Program-made: the position numbers and the translations under genes
Notes under the pieces: generated by a model
Seen by the model: only the letters and a program-made list of their open reading frames with translations
What the model was told of the DNA's origin: nothing
Database searches by the model: none
Shown: positions 50,785-61,600 of the stretch, piece after piece
How the letters are laid out: each line of letters begins with the position of its first letter
Position numbering within the stretch: the stretch's first letter is position 1
DNA from: Maribacter zhoushanensis
GTDB taxonomy: Bacteria > Bacteroidota > Bacteroidia > Flavobacteriales > Flavobacteriaceae
Direction of reading: 5' to 3'
Length of the DNA stretch: 64,000 bases
Assembly: GCF_029350975.1 (NCBI RefSeq)
Contig: NZ_JARKMR010000001.1
Coordinates: forward strand, 1,240,001 to 1,304,000

Positions 50785-52773
50785 TTATTCCTGCTCCTGT
50801 AAAGACTTTATTTCGTCTCTCAGCTTTGCAGCTTGCATGAAATCCAATTCTTTTGCCGCTTTTTCCATTGCTTTTCTTTTGTCTTTTATCAGCTTTTCTT
50901 TTTGCTCTTTTGTAAGGTAATCCATGTCCGGTTCGGCAGCTCTTAGTTCCTCTTTTATGAAGTGATAAGTAGAGACTGAATTTTTAGAAAGTACACTATC
51001 CAAACTTTTATTCAACGCCTTTGGCGTAATGTTATTATCGGTGTTATATTGTATTTGTTTTTGCCTTCTATAGTTTGTTTCGTCAATTGTTTTTTGCATA
51101 CTGTCGGTGATCTTATCCGCGTACATAATTGCACGTCCATTTAAGTTTCTGGCGGCTCTACCAACAGTCTGTGTCAAGGATCTATTACTACGTAAAAATC
51201 CTTCTTTGTCCGCATCTAAAATAACGACTAATGAGACCTCTGGTAAGTCTAATCCTTCACGTAATAAATTGACTCCAATTAGTACATCAAAAATTCCTTT
51301 TCGTAAATCTTGCATGATTTCAACACGCTCCAAAGTGTCAACATCACTGTGAATATATCTACATCTAATATTAATTCTGTCTAAATATTTAGCCAGCTCT
51401 TCTGCCATTCTTTTTGTCAAAGTGGTCACTAGAGTACGCTCATCTTTTTCAACTCTAATTTGTATTTCTTCGACCAAATCATCAATTTGATTTAAGCTTG
51501 GTCTTACTTCAATGATAGGATCTAAAAGTCCGGTTGGTCTAATCACTTGCTCTACATATACCCCCTGACTTAACTGTAATTCATAATCTGCCGGTGTTGC
51601 ACTAACATATAAAACCTGATTTTGTAACGCTTCAAACTCTTCAAATTTCAAAGGTCTGTTGTCCATAGCTGCAGGCAAGCGAAAGCCATAATCAACCAAG
51701 TTTACTTTTCGCGAACGGTCACCGCCATACATTGCATGTACCTGTGGTATGGTTACGTGGCTTTCATCAATCACCATCAAATAGTCATCAGGGAAATAAT
51801 CCAATAAACAGAATGGTCTGGTGCCAGGTTCTCTACCGTCTAAATATCTAGAGTAGTTTTCAATACCTGAGCAATAACCAAGTTCACGTATCATTTCCAA
51901 ATCAAAGTTGGTACGTTCCTCTAAACGTTTTGCCTCCAAGGGTTTTGCAATATCCTTAAAGTAGTCTATCTGCTTCACCAAATCATCTTGAATGTTATGA
52001 ATGGCGTTTTGCAGAACGTCTTTAGACGTTACGAACATGTTTGCTGGGTATATGTTTAGATTTTCATATACTTCAATGATGTTATTGTTAAAAGGGTCAA
52101 ATGCCTCTATCTCCTCAATTTCGTCACCAAAAAAATGAATTCTATAGGCGTGGTCGGCATAACTTGGAAAAACGTCAACTACGTCACCTTTAACTCTAAA
52201 GTTTCCGTTTTTGAAATCTGCCATGGTTCTAGAATACAGCGACTGAACTAACTGCTGCATTAGTTTGGTTCTAGCAATTACCTGGTCCTTTTTTATGGAG
52301 ATTACATTTTTTTGAAATTCTATAGGGTTACCAATACCATACAAACATGAAACGGATGCAATTACGATAACATCTCTACGACCTGATAATAAAGAAGAAG
52401 TGGTACTTAAACGTAATTTCTCAATATCTTCATTGATAGATAAATCTTTTTCAATGTAGACACCGCTGGTAGGTATAAATGCTTCTGGTTGATAATAGTC
52501 ATAATAAGAAACAAAATACTCTACTGCATTATCAGGAAAAAACTGCTTGAACTCTGAGTATAGTTGAGCTGCCAAGGTTTTATTATGCGCTAATAAAAGT
52601 GTAGGTTTTTGAACTTGCTCTATAACATTTGCAACGGTAAACGTTTTTCCTGATCCGGTAACACCCAATAATGTTTGGAATTTTTCCTTTTCATTTAACC
52701 CTTTTACCAATTCTTTAATGGCATTTGGTTGATCTCCAGTGGGTTTAAACTCTGATACTACTTTGAACTTCAT
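50785..52773 (-). CDS. uvrB: Excinuclease ABC subunit B
   Basis: The helicase-like damage-verification subunit of nucleotide excision repair, 662 aa. The Walker A motif is GVTGSGKTFT, and the beta-hairpin region has YYDYYQPEAFIP. The helicase motifs are LMVIDESH (DEAD-like) and the motif V-VI region LREGLDLPEVSLV and QTVGRAARN. The C-terminal UVR domain (about 620-660, MEKAAKELDFMQAAKLRDEI) binds UvrC. Length is normal. It lies 60 bases from the surface-protein gene on the same strand. Confidence 0.98.
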   Translation of the reverse strand: MKFKVVSEFKPTGDQPNAIKELVKGLNEKEKFQTLLGVTGSGKTFTVANVIEQVQKPTLLLAHNKTLAAQLYSEFKQFFPDNAVEYFVSYYDYYQPEAFIPTSGVYIEKDLSINEDIEKLRLSTTSSLLSGRRDVIVIASVSCLYGIGNPIEFQKNVISIKKDQVIARTKLMQQLVQSLYSRTMADFKNGNFRVKGDVVDVFPSYADHAYRIHFFGDEIEEIEAFDPFNNNIIEVYENLNIYPANMFVTSKDVLQNAIHNIQDDLVKQIDYFKDIAKPLEAKRLEERTNFDLEMIRELGYCSGIENYSRYLDGREPGTRPFCLLDYFPDDYLMVIDESHVTIPQVHAMYGGDRSRKVNLVDYGFRLPAAMDNRPLKFEEFEALQNQVLYVSATPADYELQLSQGVYVEQVIRPTGLLDPIIEVRPSLNQIDDLVEEIQIRVEKDERTLVTTLTKRMAEELAKYLDRINIRCRYIHSDVDTLERVEIMQDLRKGIFDVLIGVNLLREGLDLPEVSLVVILDADKEGFLRSNRSLTQTVGRAARNLNGRAIMYADKITDSMQKTIDETNYRRQKQIQYNTDNNITPKALNKSLDSVLSKNSVSTYHFIKEELRAAEPDMDYLTKEQKEKLIKDKRKAMEKAAKELDFMQAAKLRDEIKSLQEQE

Positions 52774-52832
52774 ACTATAAAATTACGAAAGAAGCACGAT
52801 TTAAATGAACTCGATAAGAAGTTTAGTTGCAA

Positions 52833-54602
52833 CTATCGTTTCAACGAAAAATGACCGGTAATTGGTTGTTGATTAACAAAGCTTGCTTTATACCAATAAT
52901 CTGTTTCTGGCATTTCTTGATTATTGAAAGTTCCGTCCCAACCAATACTAGTTGGGCTTAATTGTTGAATTAGACTTCCAAATTGATTGAAAATATAAAT
53001 TACTTCTATAATGGGTTCAGTATTTTCAACTGGTGGTATATATTGCCAATAGTCATTATCCCCGTCACCATTGGGTGTAAAGAAATTTGGAAATCCATTT
53101 ACGGTTAAATCTTGCTCAACAAATTTTGTTGCAAGTCCGCATCCATCTTTATCCCGAACATATATAGTGTGGTTTTGTAATGAGAGATTGGTAAAACGGT
53201 TAGTGTCCTGGTACGGTCCCTCTTTATTATCTATGGCATATTCATAATTGCCAGTGGTAGTTGTAAAAATTTCATAGTTGAGAGAGTTGGCAGTTATTTG
53301 AACTTTTACATCCGCTATTTCAGGTATTTGAGATATTTTGACTTCAAACATTTTTGAAGAAGAGCATTCAAATGTTCTGCCAGATTCCTCAATGTTCACA
53401 TATGCTTCGTGTATATATTTACCTTCTTCATCTATTGATACTTCTGCTGTTGTAGATAGTAATGTTTCATTGCCTCTTTCATCCAATTTATACCATCTAT
53501 AGCCATCAGCTTCATCTGTTGCGGTTATAACATTAAATTCATTGTCAGTGCAGATGGACACGGAATCAGGGAAAGATAATTCGGGATTTAAAACTAATAA
53601 TTCTCCACTAACTGGGTCAAAATATGGTCCGCAACCTACTAATGTAGAAAAGGTTTCTTGAGTACAACCAATAGCTTCGCCAGCTTCATTAAAGGGGTAG
53701 ATTGAGATAAAAAAGGTTCGGTTAGGTTCAAAATCTATAATTACCGTTGAAGTCTTAAAAAAAATGGCATCTTCTAGAATATTGGTTTCAAAGGGAGAAG
53801 TTCCAATTGATACCCTATAGCCTGTTGCGTTAGTAACGGCGTTCCATTCTAGAGTTGGGCTTAACGGTACATTTGTCTCTCCGTTAACTGGAGAAATCAT
53901 AGTTGTACATATAGGTAAAACAGCTTCTGGTGCAGTGGTAAACATTACTGTACTGCACCCTGCAGCAATGCCTATTCTGTTATAAGGTATTATTGTGATA
54001 AAGATTTCTGCCTCTGGCGGTAAATCTGTAGGGGTGTTATAATTAAGTGAATTTCCCAAATCTGTACTCGTAAGAATTTCACTTCCGTTTAAGGTAGTTC
54101 CAATGGATAAGAAGTATCCTGTAGCATTAGGTGCTGCATTCCATGAAATATTTGTTGCCGTATTGATGTCTAAGGCATCATTTGCAGGAAAGGTGGAAGG
54201 AACACATTGCGGAGCTTCGCTTAAAGCAGCTGTTGTAAAACTTTGACTCTCACAAACTATATTAGGCTGGTTGAAGAAAAATAAGGTTATTGTAATAAAT
54301 ATTTCTGTACTCTCGGGTAAACCTGCAGGTGATGTGTACGAAGTTAAAGCACCAACATTTCTTTCGTTTAATATATCATTACCACCAGGGGAGGTACCTA
54401 GAGAAATGATATAGCCCGGAACCCCTGTTATAGCTTCCCAACTAATAGAAGCATCAACAGAAACTAAGGTAGCACCATTTATAGGGCTAACTAAGGCCGG
54501 ACATTCTTGTGCCGAGGTTTTAAAAACAGCAAATAACAGTACTATAAAAAATATGGGCGCAGCCAATATTTGGGGTATTCTATAGTCCCATTTCTTTTTC
54601 AT
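52833..54602 (-). CDS. T9SS type B surface protein with fibronectin-like repeats
   Basis: A 589-aa secreted protein. A signal peptide or membrane helix (about 11-30) comes first. Three copies of a domain of about 95 residues follow, each with an SPINGA/FPANDA-like start, SWEA/SWNA/EWNAVT and YxxSxGTSP (about 35-325); they resemble fibronectin type III or Ig-like folds. An Ig-like cysteine-rich part lies at about 330-500. The end is the gliding-motility-associated type B sorting domain (GFPNFFTPNGDGDNDYW, then WDGTFNNQEMPETDYWY), which directs secretion by the type IX system. The ligand is unknown. Confidence 0.88.
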   Translation of the reverse strand: MKKKWDYRIPQILAAPIFFIVLLFAVFKTSAQECPALVSPINGATLVSVDASISWEAITGVPGYIISLGTSPGGNDILNERNVGALTSYTSPAGLPESTEIFITITLFFFNQPNIVCESQSFTTAALSEAPQCVPSTFPANDALDINTATNISWNAAPNATGYFLSIGTTLNGSEILTSTDLGNSLNYNTPTDLPPEAEIFITIIPYNRIGIAAGCSTVMFTTAPEAVLPICTTMISPVNGETNVPLSPTLEWNAVTNATGYRVSIGTSPFETNILEDAIFFKTSTVIIDFEPNRTFFISIYPFNEAGEAIGCTQETFSTLVGCGPYFDPVSGELLVLNPELSFPDSVSICTDNEFNVITATDEADGYRWYKLDERGNETLLSTTAEVSIDEEGKYIHEAYVNIEESGRTFECSSSKMFEVKISQIPEIADVKVQITANSLNYEIFTTTTGNYEYAIDNKEGPYQDTNRFTNLSLQNHTIYVRDKDGCGLATKFVEQDLTVNGFPNFFTPNGDGDNDYWQYIPPVENTEPIIEVIYIFNQFGSLIQQLSPTSIGWDGTFNNQEMPETDYWYKASFVNQQPITGHFSLKR

Positions 54603-54697
54603 AATATATTAGTAAACAATACAATATACTACAAATTGAAAATCTTCACTTTTAGAATTCTGTTAAATAGGGTTAATTGGGTAATACTTTAGATGAA

Positions 54698-55531
54698 TTA
54701 AAGATCGCGTTTTTTAAGAATTGCGTAAGAACCATAAATAAAAATGGCGATCCACACTACAACAATCACAATTTCATACCAATGAATGTAATAGTCCAAA
54801 GCAAGCTTTTCTCCCATTTGGTTGGCTACAGATTGTACGGCACCTAATCTAGAAAATGGTTCTTTAATTAGATTGAACATGGCTTGTAATGGAAAAAAGC
54901 CCATAATTGTATCTGTAGTCTCGCTATCAAAAAACTTCCATCTAATGATGCCTCTAAATATGCCTTCTAAAACTTGCCAAAGTATTAAAAAACCAAGTGC
55001 AAAAGCGGAACGTTTTACCAGAACGCCCAGAAAAAGACAAAAGGAAAAGAAGCCAGTAAGTTTTACAAAAAAGGCTAAAAGGAACTCTAAATCCGTAAAA
55101 ATGATTGATAATTCATTGAAATCGGAGTAAATAAGCCCCAAAATCAAAGAAACTATAAAAACGAATATCGTTGAAACTAATGAAAAAGTAACGACAGTCA
55201 AGAATTTAGAAAGGATGAATTCCTTTTTTGAGAGTCCGTCAATTAAGTTCTGTTTTATCGTTTTATTACTGTATTCGTTAGACATCATTGAAACAATGAC
55301 AATGGCTAAGAATAATTTAAAAAATGCTGTTATAAACGTATTAAAATGCCAGATATAGGGAAAGTTAAAAATACCTTGGTCTGCCAAATGGAATTTTATA
55401 GGACCAATATCAAATTTTATGGCCGCTACCAATGCAATGGAGGTTAAAAGCGTGAAATAAGAAATAATCAACACCTTGCTAGCCCTGTTATTCCATAATT
55501 TTATAAATTCTATTTGTAGTAATCGTATCAT
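54698..55531 (-). CDS. ABC-2 type permease
   Basis: A 277-aa membrane protein with six hydrophobic segments (around 20-40, 55-80, 105-130, 140-165, 175-195 and 250-270). The N-terminus MIRLLQIEFIKLWNNRASKV is typical for ABC-2 permeases of the bacitracin/lantibiotic-export type. It is 12 bases after the ATPase gene in the same direction and forms the membrane part of that exporter. The cargo is not known. An aspartate/arginine-rich C-terminal LKKRDL end is cytoplasmic. Confidence 0.88.
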   Translation of the reverse strand: MIRLLQIEFIKLWNNRASKVLIISYFTLLTSIALVAAIKFDIGPIKFHLADQGIFNFPYIWHFNTFITAFFKLFLAIVIVSMMSNEYSNKTIKQNLIDGLSKKEFILSKFLTVVTFSLVSTIFVFIVSLILGLIYSDFNELSIIFTDLEFLLAFFVKLTGFFSFCLFLGVLVKRSAFALGFLILWQVLEGIFRGIIRWKFFDSETTDTIMGFFPLQAMFNLIKEPFSRLGAVQSVANQMGEKLALDYYIHWYEIVIVVVWIAIFIYGSYAILKKRDL

Positions 55532-55543
55532 GATGGTAGATGG

Positions 55544-56446
55544 TTAGGCGTTAACATTTTTGGTTAGTGCTAAAAATTGCTCTTCTAAACTTTCTTTTCG
55601 TTTTACTAAATGAGATACAATTATGCCTTGATCAAAAAGTAATTTATTTAGCGTTTGGGCATTTAACTCTGAAGTTAAAATTGCCGTAACCAGACCATTT
55701 TCTTGTTTTATATTACCAAAATGTTCATTGCTATTTAAGTAGGATGTTAGTTTTTCCAAATCATCGGATTTTAATTCGAAAAATCCGAAACTGGCCTGTA
55801 GACTATCTACCCTGCCCGAGTATAGTTTTTCCCCTTTTCTTAAAATGACTACATGTGTACAAACTTTCTCGACCTCATCCAATAAATGTGATGCCAATAG
55901 AATTGTTGTTCCTTTTGCGGCTATCGTCTTTATAATTTCCCTGATTTGATGAATACCTTGCGGATCTAAACCATTGGTAGGTTCATCTAAGATTAAGATT
56001 TCTGGATCGTTCAATAGGGCAGAGGCAATAGCCAAACGCTGTTTCATCCCCAGAGAAAAAGTCCTGAATTTGCTGTTTTTTCGGTCTAAAAGACCCACTA
56101 AATCTAGCTTTTCTTCAATTTTATCTTCTGAGACATCTTTAATCTTACAGACTAATTTCAAGTTCTGTAAAGCGGTCATGTATGGATAGAAGTTGGGGCG
56201 CTCTATAATGGCACCTACTTTTTTCAAAGCTTCATGTGTTGAAGTATCGCCACCGAACCAAGCGAATTCTCCGTTGGTTTTATTGACTACGTTTAATACA
56301 ATGCCCAGGGTAGTTGATTTGCCGCTACCGTTAGGTCCAAGAATACCATAAACATTCCCTTTTTCTATAGTAAACGATAAATCTTTTACTGCAGTTAGGT
56401 GCCCGAATTTTTTGGTAAGATGATTGACTGTTAGAATAGTACTCAC
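55544..56446 (-). CDS. ABC transporter ATP-binding protein (BcrA-like)
   Basis: The ATPase of the exporter made with the downstream permease, 300 aa. Walker A is GPNGSGKST (37-45), the signature is FSLGMKQRLA, Walker B is ILILDEPTNGLDP and the H-loop is LLASHLLDE. The start is a GTG at 56446. An inverted repeat CGTCAAGT / ACTTGACG (56446-56453 and 56473-56480) sits exactly at and upstream of this start, suggesting repressor control. The pair is flanked on both sides by T9SS surface proteins. Confidence 0.92.
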   Translation of the reverse strand: MSTILTVNHLTKKFGHLTAVKDLSFTIEKGNVYGILGPNGSGKSTTLGIVLNVVNKTNGEFAWFGGDTSTHEALKKVGAIIERPNFYPYMTALQNLKLVCKIKDVSEDKIEEKLDLVGLLDRKNSKFRTFSLGMKQRLAIASALLNDPEILILDEPTNGLDPQGIHQIREIIKTIAAKGTTILLASHLLDEVEKVCTHVVILRKGEKLYSGRVDSLQASFGFFELKSDDLEKLTSYLNSNEHFGNIKQENGLVTAILTSELNAQTLNKLLFDQGIIVSHLVKRKESLEEQFLALTKNVNA

Positions 56447-56480
56447 GTCAAGTTTTTTGATTGGTTACAACTACTTGACG
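56446..56480. promoter_or_regulatory. Inverted repeat at the ABC ATPase start
   Basis: CGTCAAGT (56446-56453) and ACTTGACG (56473-56480) are perfect complements 19 bases apart, the first touching the GTG start codon. It could be an operator; the spacing is longer than a compact repressor site, so two half-sites on the same face are possible. Confidence 0.45.
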
Positions 56481-56510
56481 ATAAACTTAAAGGTTTGTTA
56501 CAATAAATAT

Positions 56511-58559
56511 TTAATTTGCTGTAGCCCTGAAGGTGATTCTTCTATTTGTAATTACGGTTTTTGGGGTGTTAAAATTGACTGTAACTGTTTCTGAAGGGTC
56601 GTCTGCAGTAATATTACTATCGGTTTGATCCTGCGAATTACTAATGTTATTGGTGTATGTTGCAGTTGATGTATTTACATCAGGTAAAGAAACACGCGTT
56701 ACTAAGGTCAAGGTTTCTAAATCGCCACTGTTCATACTACCTACAGACCAATCGGGATAAGAAAAACTTCCTTTAGAAACTGATGATGATATCAAAGAAA
56801 TACCATCAGGTAAAACATCTGTTAGTACAAGATTAGAAATAGCGTTTATTCCAAAACTTTCTACAGTAATTGTAAATGTTACTGTTTCACCGTCGTTAAC
56901 CGTATTTTTATCCGCTACTTTTTTTATTACCACATCTGGATCACAGTAATATGCCGTAAGTGGTTGTGAATCATAGGTACACCCACCTTTAGTAACTCTT
57001 ACATAGTAGTCACCTGCTTTAGTAGGCGTATAGGTTGGACTATTGGCTCCTGCTATTAGTGCTCCATTTTCAAACCACTGGTAATCATCAAAATTTGGGT
57101 CTATAACTTCCACTTGGGCAGTTGGTAGGCAGCCGCCTCCGGTAACCTCAAGATCTACTTCGGGTACAGTGTCAAAACCTGAGAAATATCCGGCAATACC
57201 TCTTGCACCACTAAAACCTATAAAACCAACGGCTATAGGTCCGGTTGATTCTACAGTTACATCTCCTGTTAAATTTGCAACATAGTATGTTTTCCATAAG
57301 GTTGTTCCTGCAACAGCAGAAGAGGCGGGGAGGGCAACTGGTCCCGTACCGTCTGTAACCGTAATATTTGCATCTGGGGTGGTGGTAGAGGCAATTAACG
57401 TTACACCACCGGTCATGGTTACCCCTGCAGCATCTTCTATATGTGTAATATTATCTACCGTATCCGGTAACAAACAGTTAACGGGAGCTATAAAGTTTAA
57501 ACCTTGAGTGTATATGGCACTTGCACCTGCCATTAGCTGATAGGCATAAGCATCTTTTGAAGTGGTTACAAACATATTACCACCTGCCGATGATACTGAA
57601 TAATTACTTTCTGGTATCTCAAAATAATCACCATCGTTAATTGTAGCTATAGCTGTTGTGCTACCATTTACATAAATATTGGTACCATTTTGTGTTCCGA
57701 TTATGATAGGTATTTCGGTTTCACTTGTACCATTACCCCTTATGAAAACATATTCTTTACCTAATTTGTTTTGAGGCACTGGCTGATCAATTGCGGCGTC
57801 TCTACCAGAATATCCTACCCTTACACTCGTGTTAAGACCACCGTTACTTATAACAATGGGGTTGTTAGAAATAACATCTGCACCTAACCAACCATCTGCA
57901 TTTGCAGGAGTTTCGGCTACATAAGCTTCAAAAACAAAAGATTCATTGGCATCTAAATTTATGGTATAGGTATCTGCTGTAATTCCATCACGATCATTTC
58001 CCAATCTAAATTCACAATCTGGATCGTAGCCAGAAACTGTGACCGTAGTACCGTTCTCAGTAGCCATTATACCAAGTGAATTTGTTAAACTTGATTGGGT
58101 TCCTTTATTGGGCGCTCCACCCCATTTAAAGTGAGTACCCATGGCTTGCCTTCCCTTACTTGTCAATGAGGTGGCTTGTGAGCCTGATCTACCCCTATAA
58201 TTGACATAGAATTTTTCTCCTCCCGGAGCTTCTAATCTTAAACCTCCACTTGTAAGAACAATACCGGTATTGGCGTTGCTCATCATGGTAACATTATTAT
58301 CACCATTTGTAAGCGCAATTTCTTGCGGTGCGGTTTTAGAAATAGTTGTAGTAGTGTATAGGGTAGTAGACGTACCTTGATATACATTTACTGTAAATGC
58401 CGTAGTCTCCGGAGTAGACAAATAAATGCTTTGTTGTGTTACTGCCTGGTTATTGCCACCTTGTTTTAATGGCGGTAAGTAATGTAAATCGCTTAACTGG
58501 GAAAACCCTGCAGCGGAAACCATCATTAGTAATAATAGTAATATATACTTTGGCTTCAT
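56511..58559 (-). CDS. Large exported surface protein with IgGFc-like and DUF11 domains
   Basis: A 682-aa secreted protein. The signal peptide (about 1-20, ending GFSQ) is followed by an N-terminal beta-rich domain (about 25-470) with repeated strand motifs such as YLSTPETTAFTVNVYQG, which resembles IgGFc-binding-like adhesin domains. An Ig-like domain (about 485-570, QVEVIDPNFDDYQWFENG and AGDYYVRVTKGGC) comes next, and then a DUF11-type repeat (about 575-665, TVNDGETVTFTITVESFG and LVLTDVLPDGISL). The C-terminus is TNRRITFRATAN, not the type B signal, so its export route is unclear. Domain names are by resemblance. Confidence 0.78.
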   Translation of the reverse strand: MKPKYILLLLLMMVSAAGFSQLSDLHYLPPLKQGGNNQAVTQQSIYLSTPETTAFTVNVYQGTSTTLYTTTTISKTAPQEIALTNGDNNVTMMSNANTGIVLTSGGLRLEAPGGEKFYVNYRGRSGSQATSLTSKGRQAMGTHFKWGGAPNKGTQSSLTNSLGIMATENGTTVTVSGYDPDCEFRLGNDRDGITADTYTINLDANESFVFEAYVAETPANADGWLGADVISNNPIVISNGGLNTSVRVGYSGRDAAIDQPVPQNKLGKEYVFIRGNGTSETEIPIIIGTQNGTNIYVNGSTTAIATINDGDYFEIPESNYSVSSAGGNMFVTTSKDAYAYQLMAGASAIYTQGLNFIAPVNCLLPDTVDNITHIEDAAGVTMTGGVTLIASTTTPDANITVTDGTGPVALPASSAVAGTTLWKTYYVANLTGDVTVESTGPIAVGFIGFSGARGIAGYFSGFDTVPEVDLEVTGGGCLPTAQVEVIDPNFDDYQWFENGALIAGANSPTYTPTKAGDYYVRVTKGGCTYDSQPLTAYYCDPDVVIKKVADKNTVNDGETVTFTITVESFGINAISNLVLTDVLPDGISLISSSVSKGSFSYPDWSVGSMNSGDLETLTLVTRVSLPDVNTSTATYTNNISNSQDQTDSNITADDPSETVTVNFNTPKTVITNRRITFRATAN

Positions 58560-58699
58560 TATAAGCGTATTGGGTTCATTTTATCTCAAAATAACTTAAA
58601 CAGACTATAAAGGACAATATTTAGTTGTAAAACCCTAGTTTTAAGTGGTTATCAATAAAATAGTAGAGGTGACAGTTGTTGAAACCTCTACTATTAATC

Positions 58700-61600
58700 T
58701 TATCTATACAGCGTGAAGTTTCCTACAAACTCTCTAGTGTCTGCAGCTCCATTCAATTTTATTATATACCAGTAATCACCGGTTGGAAGCTCATTTTCCT
58801 GATAGAAGCCGTCCCATCCGTCTTCATTATCCTTGAAGGTGTAAACTGAACGACCATATCTATCATAGATGCTTATGAAAATCTCTGGATAAACTTCTAT
58901 GTTATCTGGCATCCAAAAATCATTTTGTCCATCACCGTTAGGTGTAAAGAAATTCGGAATTTCTATGTCAATGAATTCAATGAAAATACTTTGTGTAACC
59001 TCACATCCATTTTCATCAACTACAGTAATGTCATAGGTGTCCGTTTCAGTGATATAGAATATGTTCTCTGAGCCTTGTTCAACACCATCAATATAGAATG
59101 TATAATTTTCTTTACCTCCTACGGCTGTTGCGGTGATTTGGTTGATGTTACTTTCTACAACCGTAAGCTCTAGAGGATCAAAAGCTTCTATAACAACATC
59201 ATAAGTAGCAATACACCCATTTGCATGAGAAATACTGATATAGTGATTACCAGGAGTCAAATTACTGAAGCTACCACTTAATTGCATTTCTAATGGGTCT
59301 ACAGTGTCCAATCCAAATAGAATGTCATTTTCAATACTTGGATCGTTCAATATTATACTCACGTAATTGCTAGGACTATTGCCGTCACACTCATAAACTG
59401 GTTCAACAACGGCACCTAAATCAACACCGGCATCTATGGTAACAATGATTGTTTCTTCACAACCTTGTGCATCTTCAATATATATGATATAGTCACCAGC
59501 AGCCAAGTTAGTAAAGCTTAACCTGTCTTGAACAAAATCAGTTTCAGATTCAAAACGAGTACTGTAAGGAGCGGTACCACCAATTATGGTTAAATCTATA
59601 GTTCCGTCTTCTTCGCCTACACAGATTTCTGGAGTGCTTTCAGTAGTAATTTCTATAACTTCCGGTTCTTCAATACTTGCTTCAATAAGTTCAAAACATC
59701 CATTGGAGTCTTGTGCTATAATAACATAATCACCAGGAGCCAAATCATCAAATGTATTGTCATCACTAAAGCGATCCAAGTTTGGTGAGATTGCATACTG
59801 GTAAGTACCGGTGCCGCCAATCATGTTGACCGTAATGCTACCATCATCTTGACCGTTACAGGTTACATCGTTAATTACTGTGTTTGCAGTATCTATAACT
59901 AGTGGGTCTGGTTGAGTGATAGTTACCATAGAAGATGAAACCTCACAATCATCGCTTTGAACCCTAACGTAGTAAGTACCTGCCAACAGCTCAGTAAATA
60001 AGCCTGTTGGTTGATTTGGTCGTACTTCATTTGTAAGACCTGCATCTGAGAACAATGCGTATTCATAATCTCCTAAGCCGCCTTGAGCCTCTGCATTAAT
60101 AACACCGCTATTATCTCCATTACAACTTACCGTTGGGTTATCATTGTCTAGCGTTACCGTTAACGGCGTTACAGGATTAATGGTTATACTATTTGTTAAG
60201 ACAGAAATACACCCTTCGCTATCCTGAACATAAAAACGATATGTATTTGGTGTAACACCTGTAAATAAATGGGTATTTGGACCATTAGTTTCATTCATTG
60301 CATTGAAGGTTGAAGTACCATCGGTATTCCACATATAAGGTCCTGTACCACCTGAAGCCGTAAGTAATAATTCAGCATCAGACAAGCAAGTAGCTCTTTG
60401 TGCAGTTACCAATTGTCCTACTACCTCTGTAGGTTCAACTATTTCAACTATAGCAGTTTCATCAGAACAGTTAAGGTCATCTAAAACAGTTATACTATAA
60501 TATCCTGACCTTAAATTGCTAAAAGTAGGGTCTGTTTGTATACTAGAGGTTTGTATTACATTGGCACCAGGTGCATCACTATCGTATGTATTTAAAATAT
60601 ATCTATAGTTTGTGGTAACCGTTCTTGGTGTAAAACCTGCAGTAAGTTCCCCTATAGTGTCACCTTCACATACCAAATCTTGCATAGATTGAATATTGGC
60701 AACAATAGGCTCTGGAGGTGATAACGTGAATGCATTAGTGAACGTTTCTGTACAGCCCAAATTATCTGTTACCTCAACGGTATATTGTCCGTTGCTTAGA
60801 TTTCTAAATAGGTTGCTGCTTACTTGGTCTGCAGTGTAAGTTGTACTACTACCAACATGGGTAAGAACAATATTGAACGGACCTTCACCGCCATTAGGTA
60901 TAATATTGGCACTACCCATATCATCGCTACAGCCAACATCTGTTGTCTCTATTGTTGCTAATGTTACCGCTGCTGATGGAGATGTAATGGTAAAAGATCT
61001 CTCTTGAATACACTCAGGAGTTCCAACTTGTGAAGCTCTTAAAATATAGCTACCTGCCGCTACCGGAATAGAAGCTGTTGTTCCTGTTCCTGTAAAAATA
61101 CCCGCATCATCTGTACGAATAGTTGCTGATCCGTCGGCATTTACAACTTCCCAATTGAAATCACCTGTATAAGTAGCGTCGGTAAACGTTACTTCAATAG
61201 CCCCGTCTGTTCCAAAACACACTACATCTGCAAGTTTATTGACTTCGATATTAAATGTATTAGGGTCTTCTACAATATGGGTTCTTGTTATTTCACAACC
61301 TGTAGTTACATTTTTAATACCAATAGTATAAGTACCAATAGCCAAGTTTGTAAAAGTATTGTCACCAGTCTGGTATGTGGCAGATGGTAATATTCTAAAC
61401 TCATAATTAGCAAGGTTTGCCGTAGTATTGGTAACAGTACTATTTACATTTATAGTAATATTTTCTCCACTGTTTACACAGTCTAGATCTCTATCTACAT
61501 TTACCGTTGCGTCAATAAAAGTGTCATAAGGGTCTATGGTAACAATATGTTCTGAAGAACAACCTTCGTCATCGTATACGCGAACAATAATATCACCACC

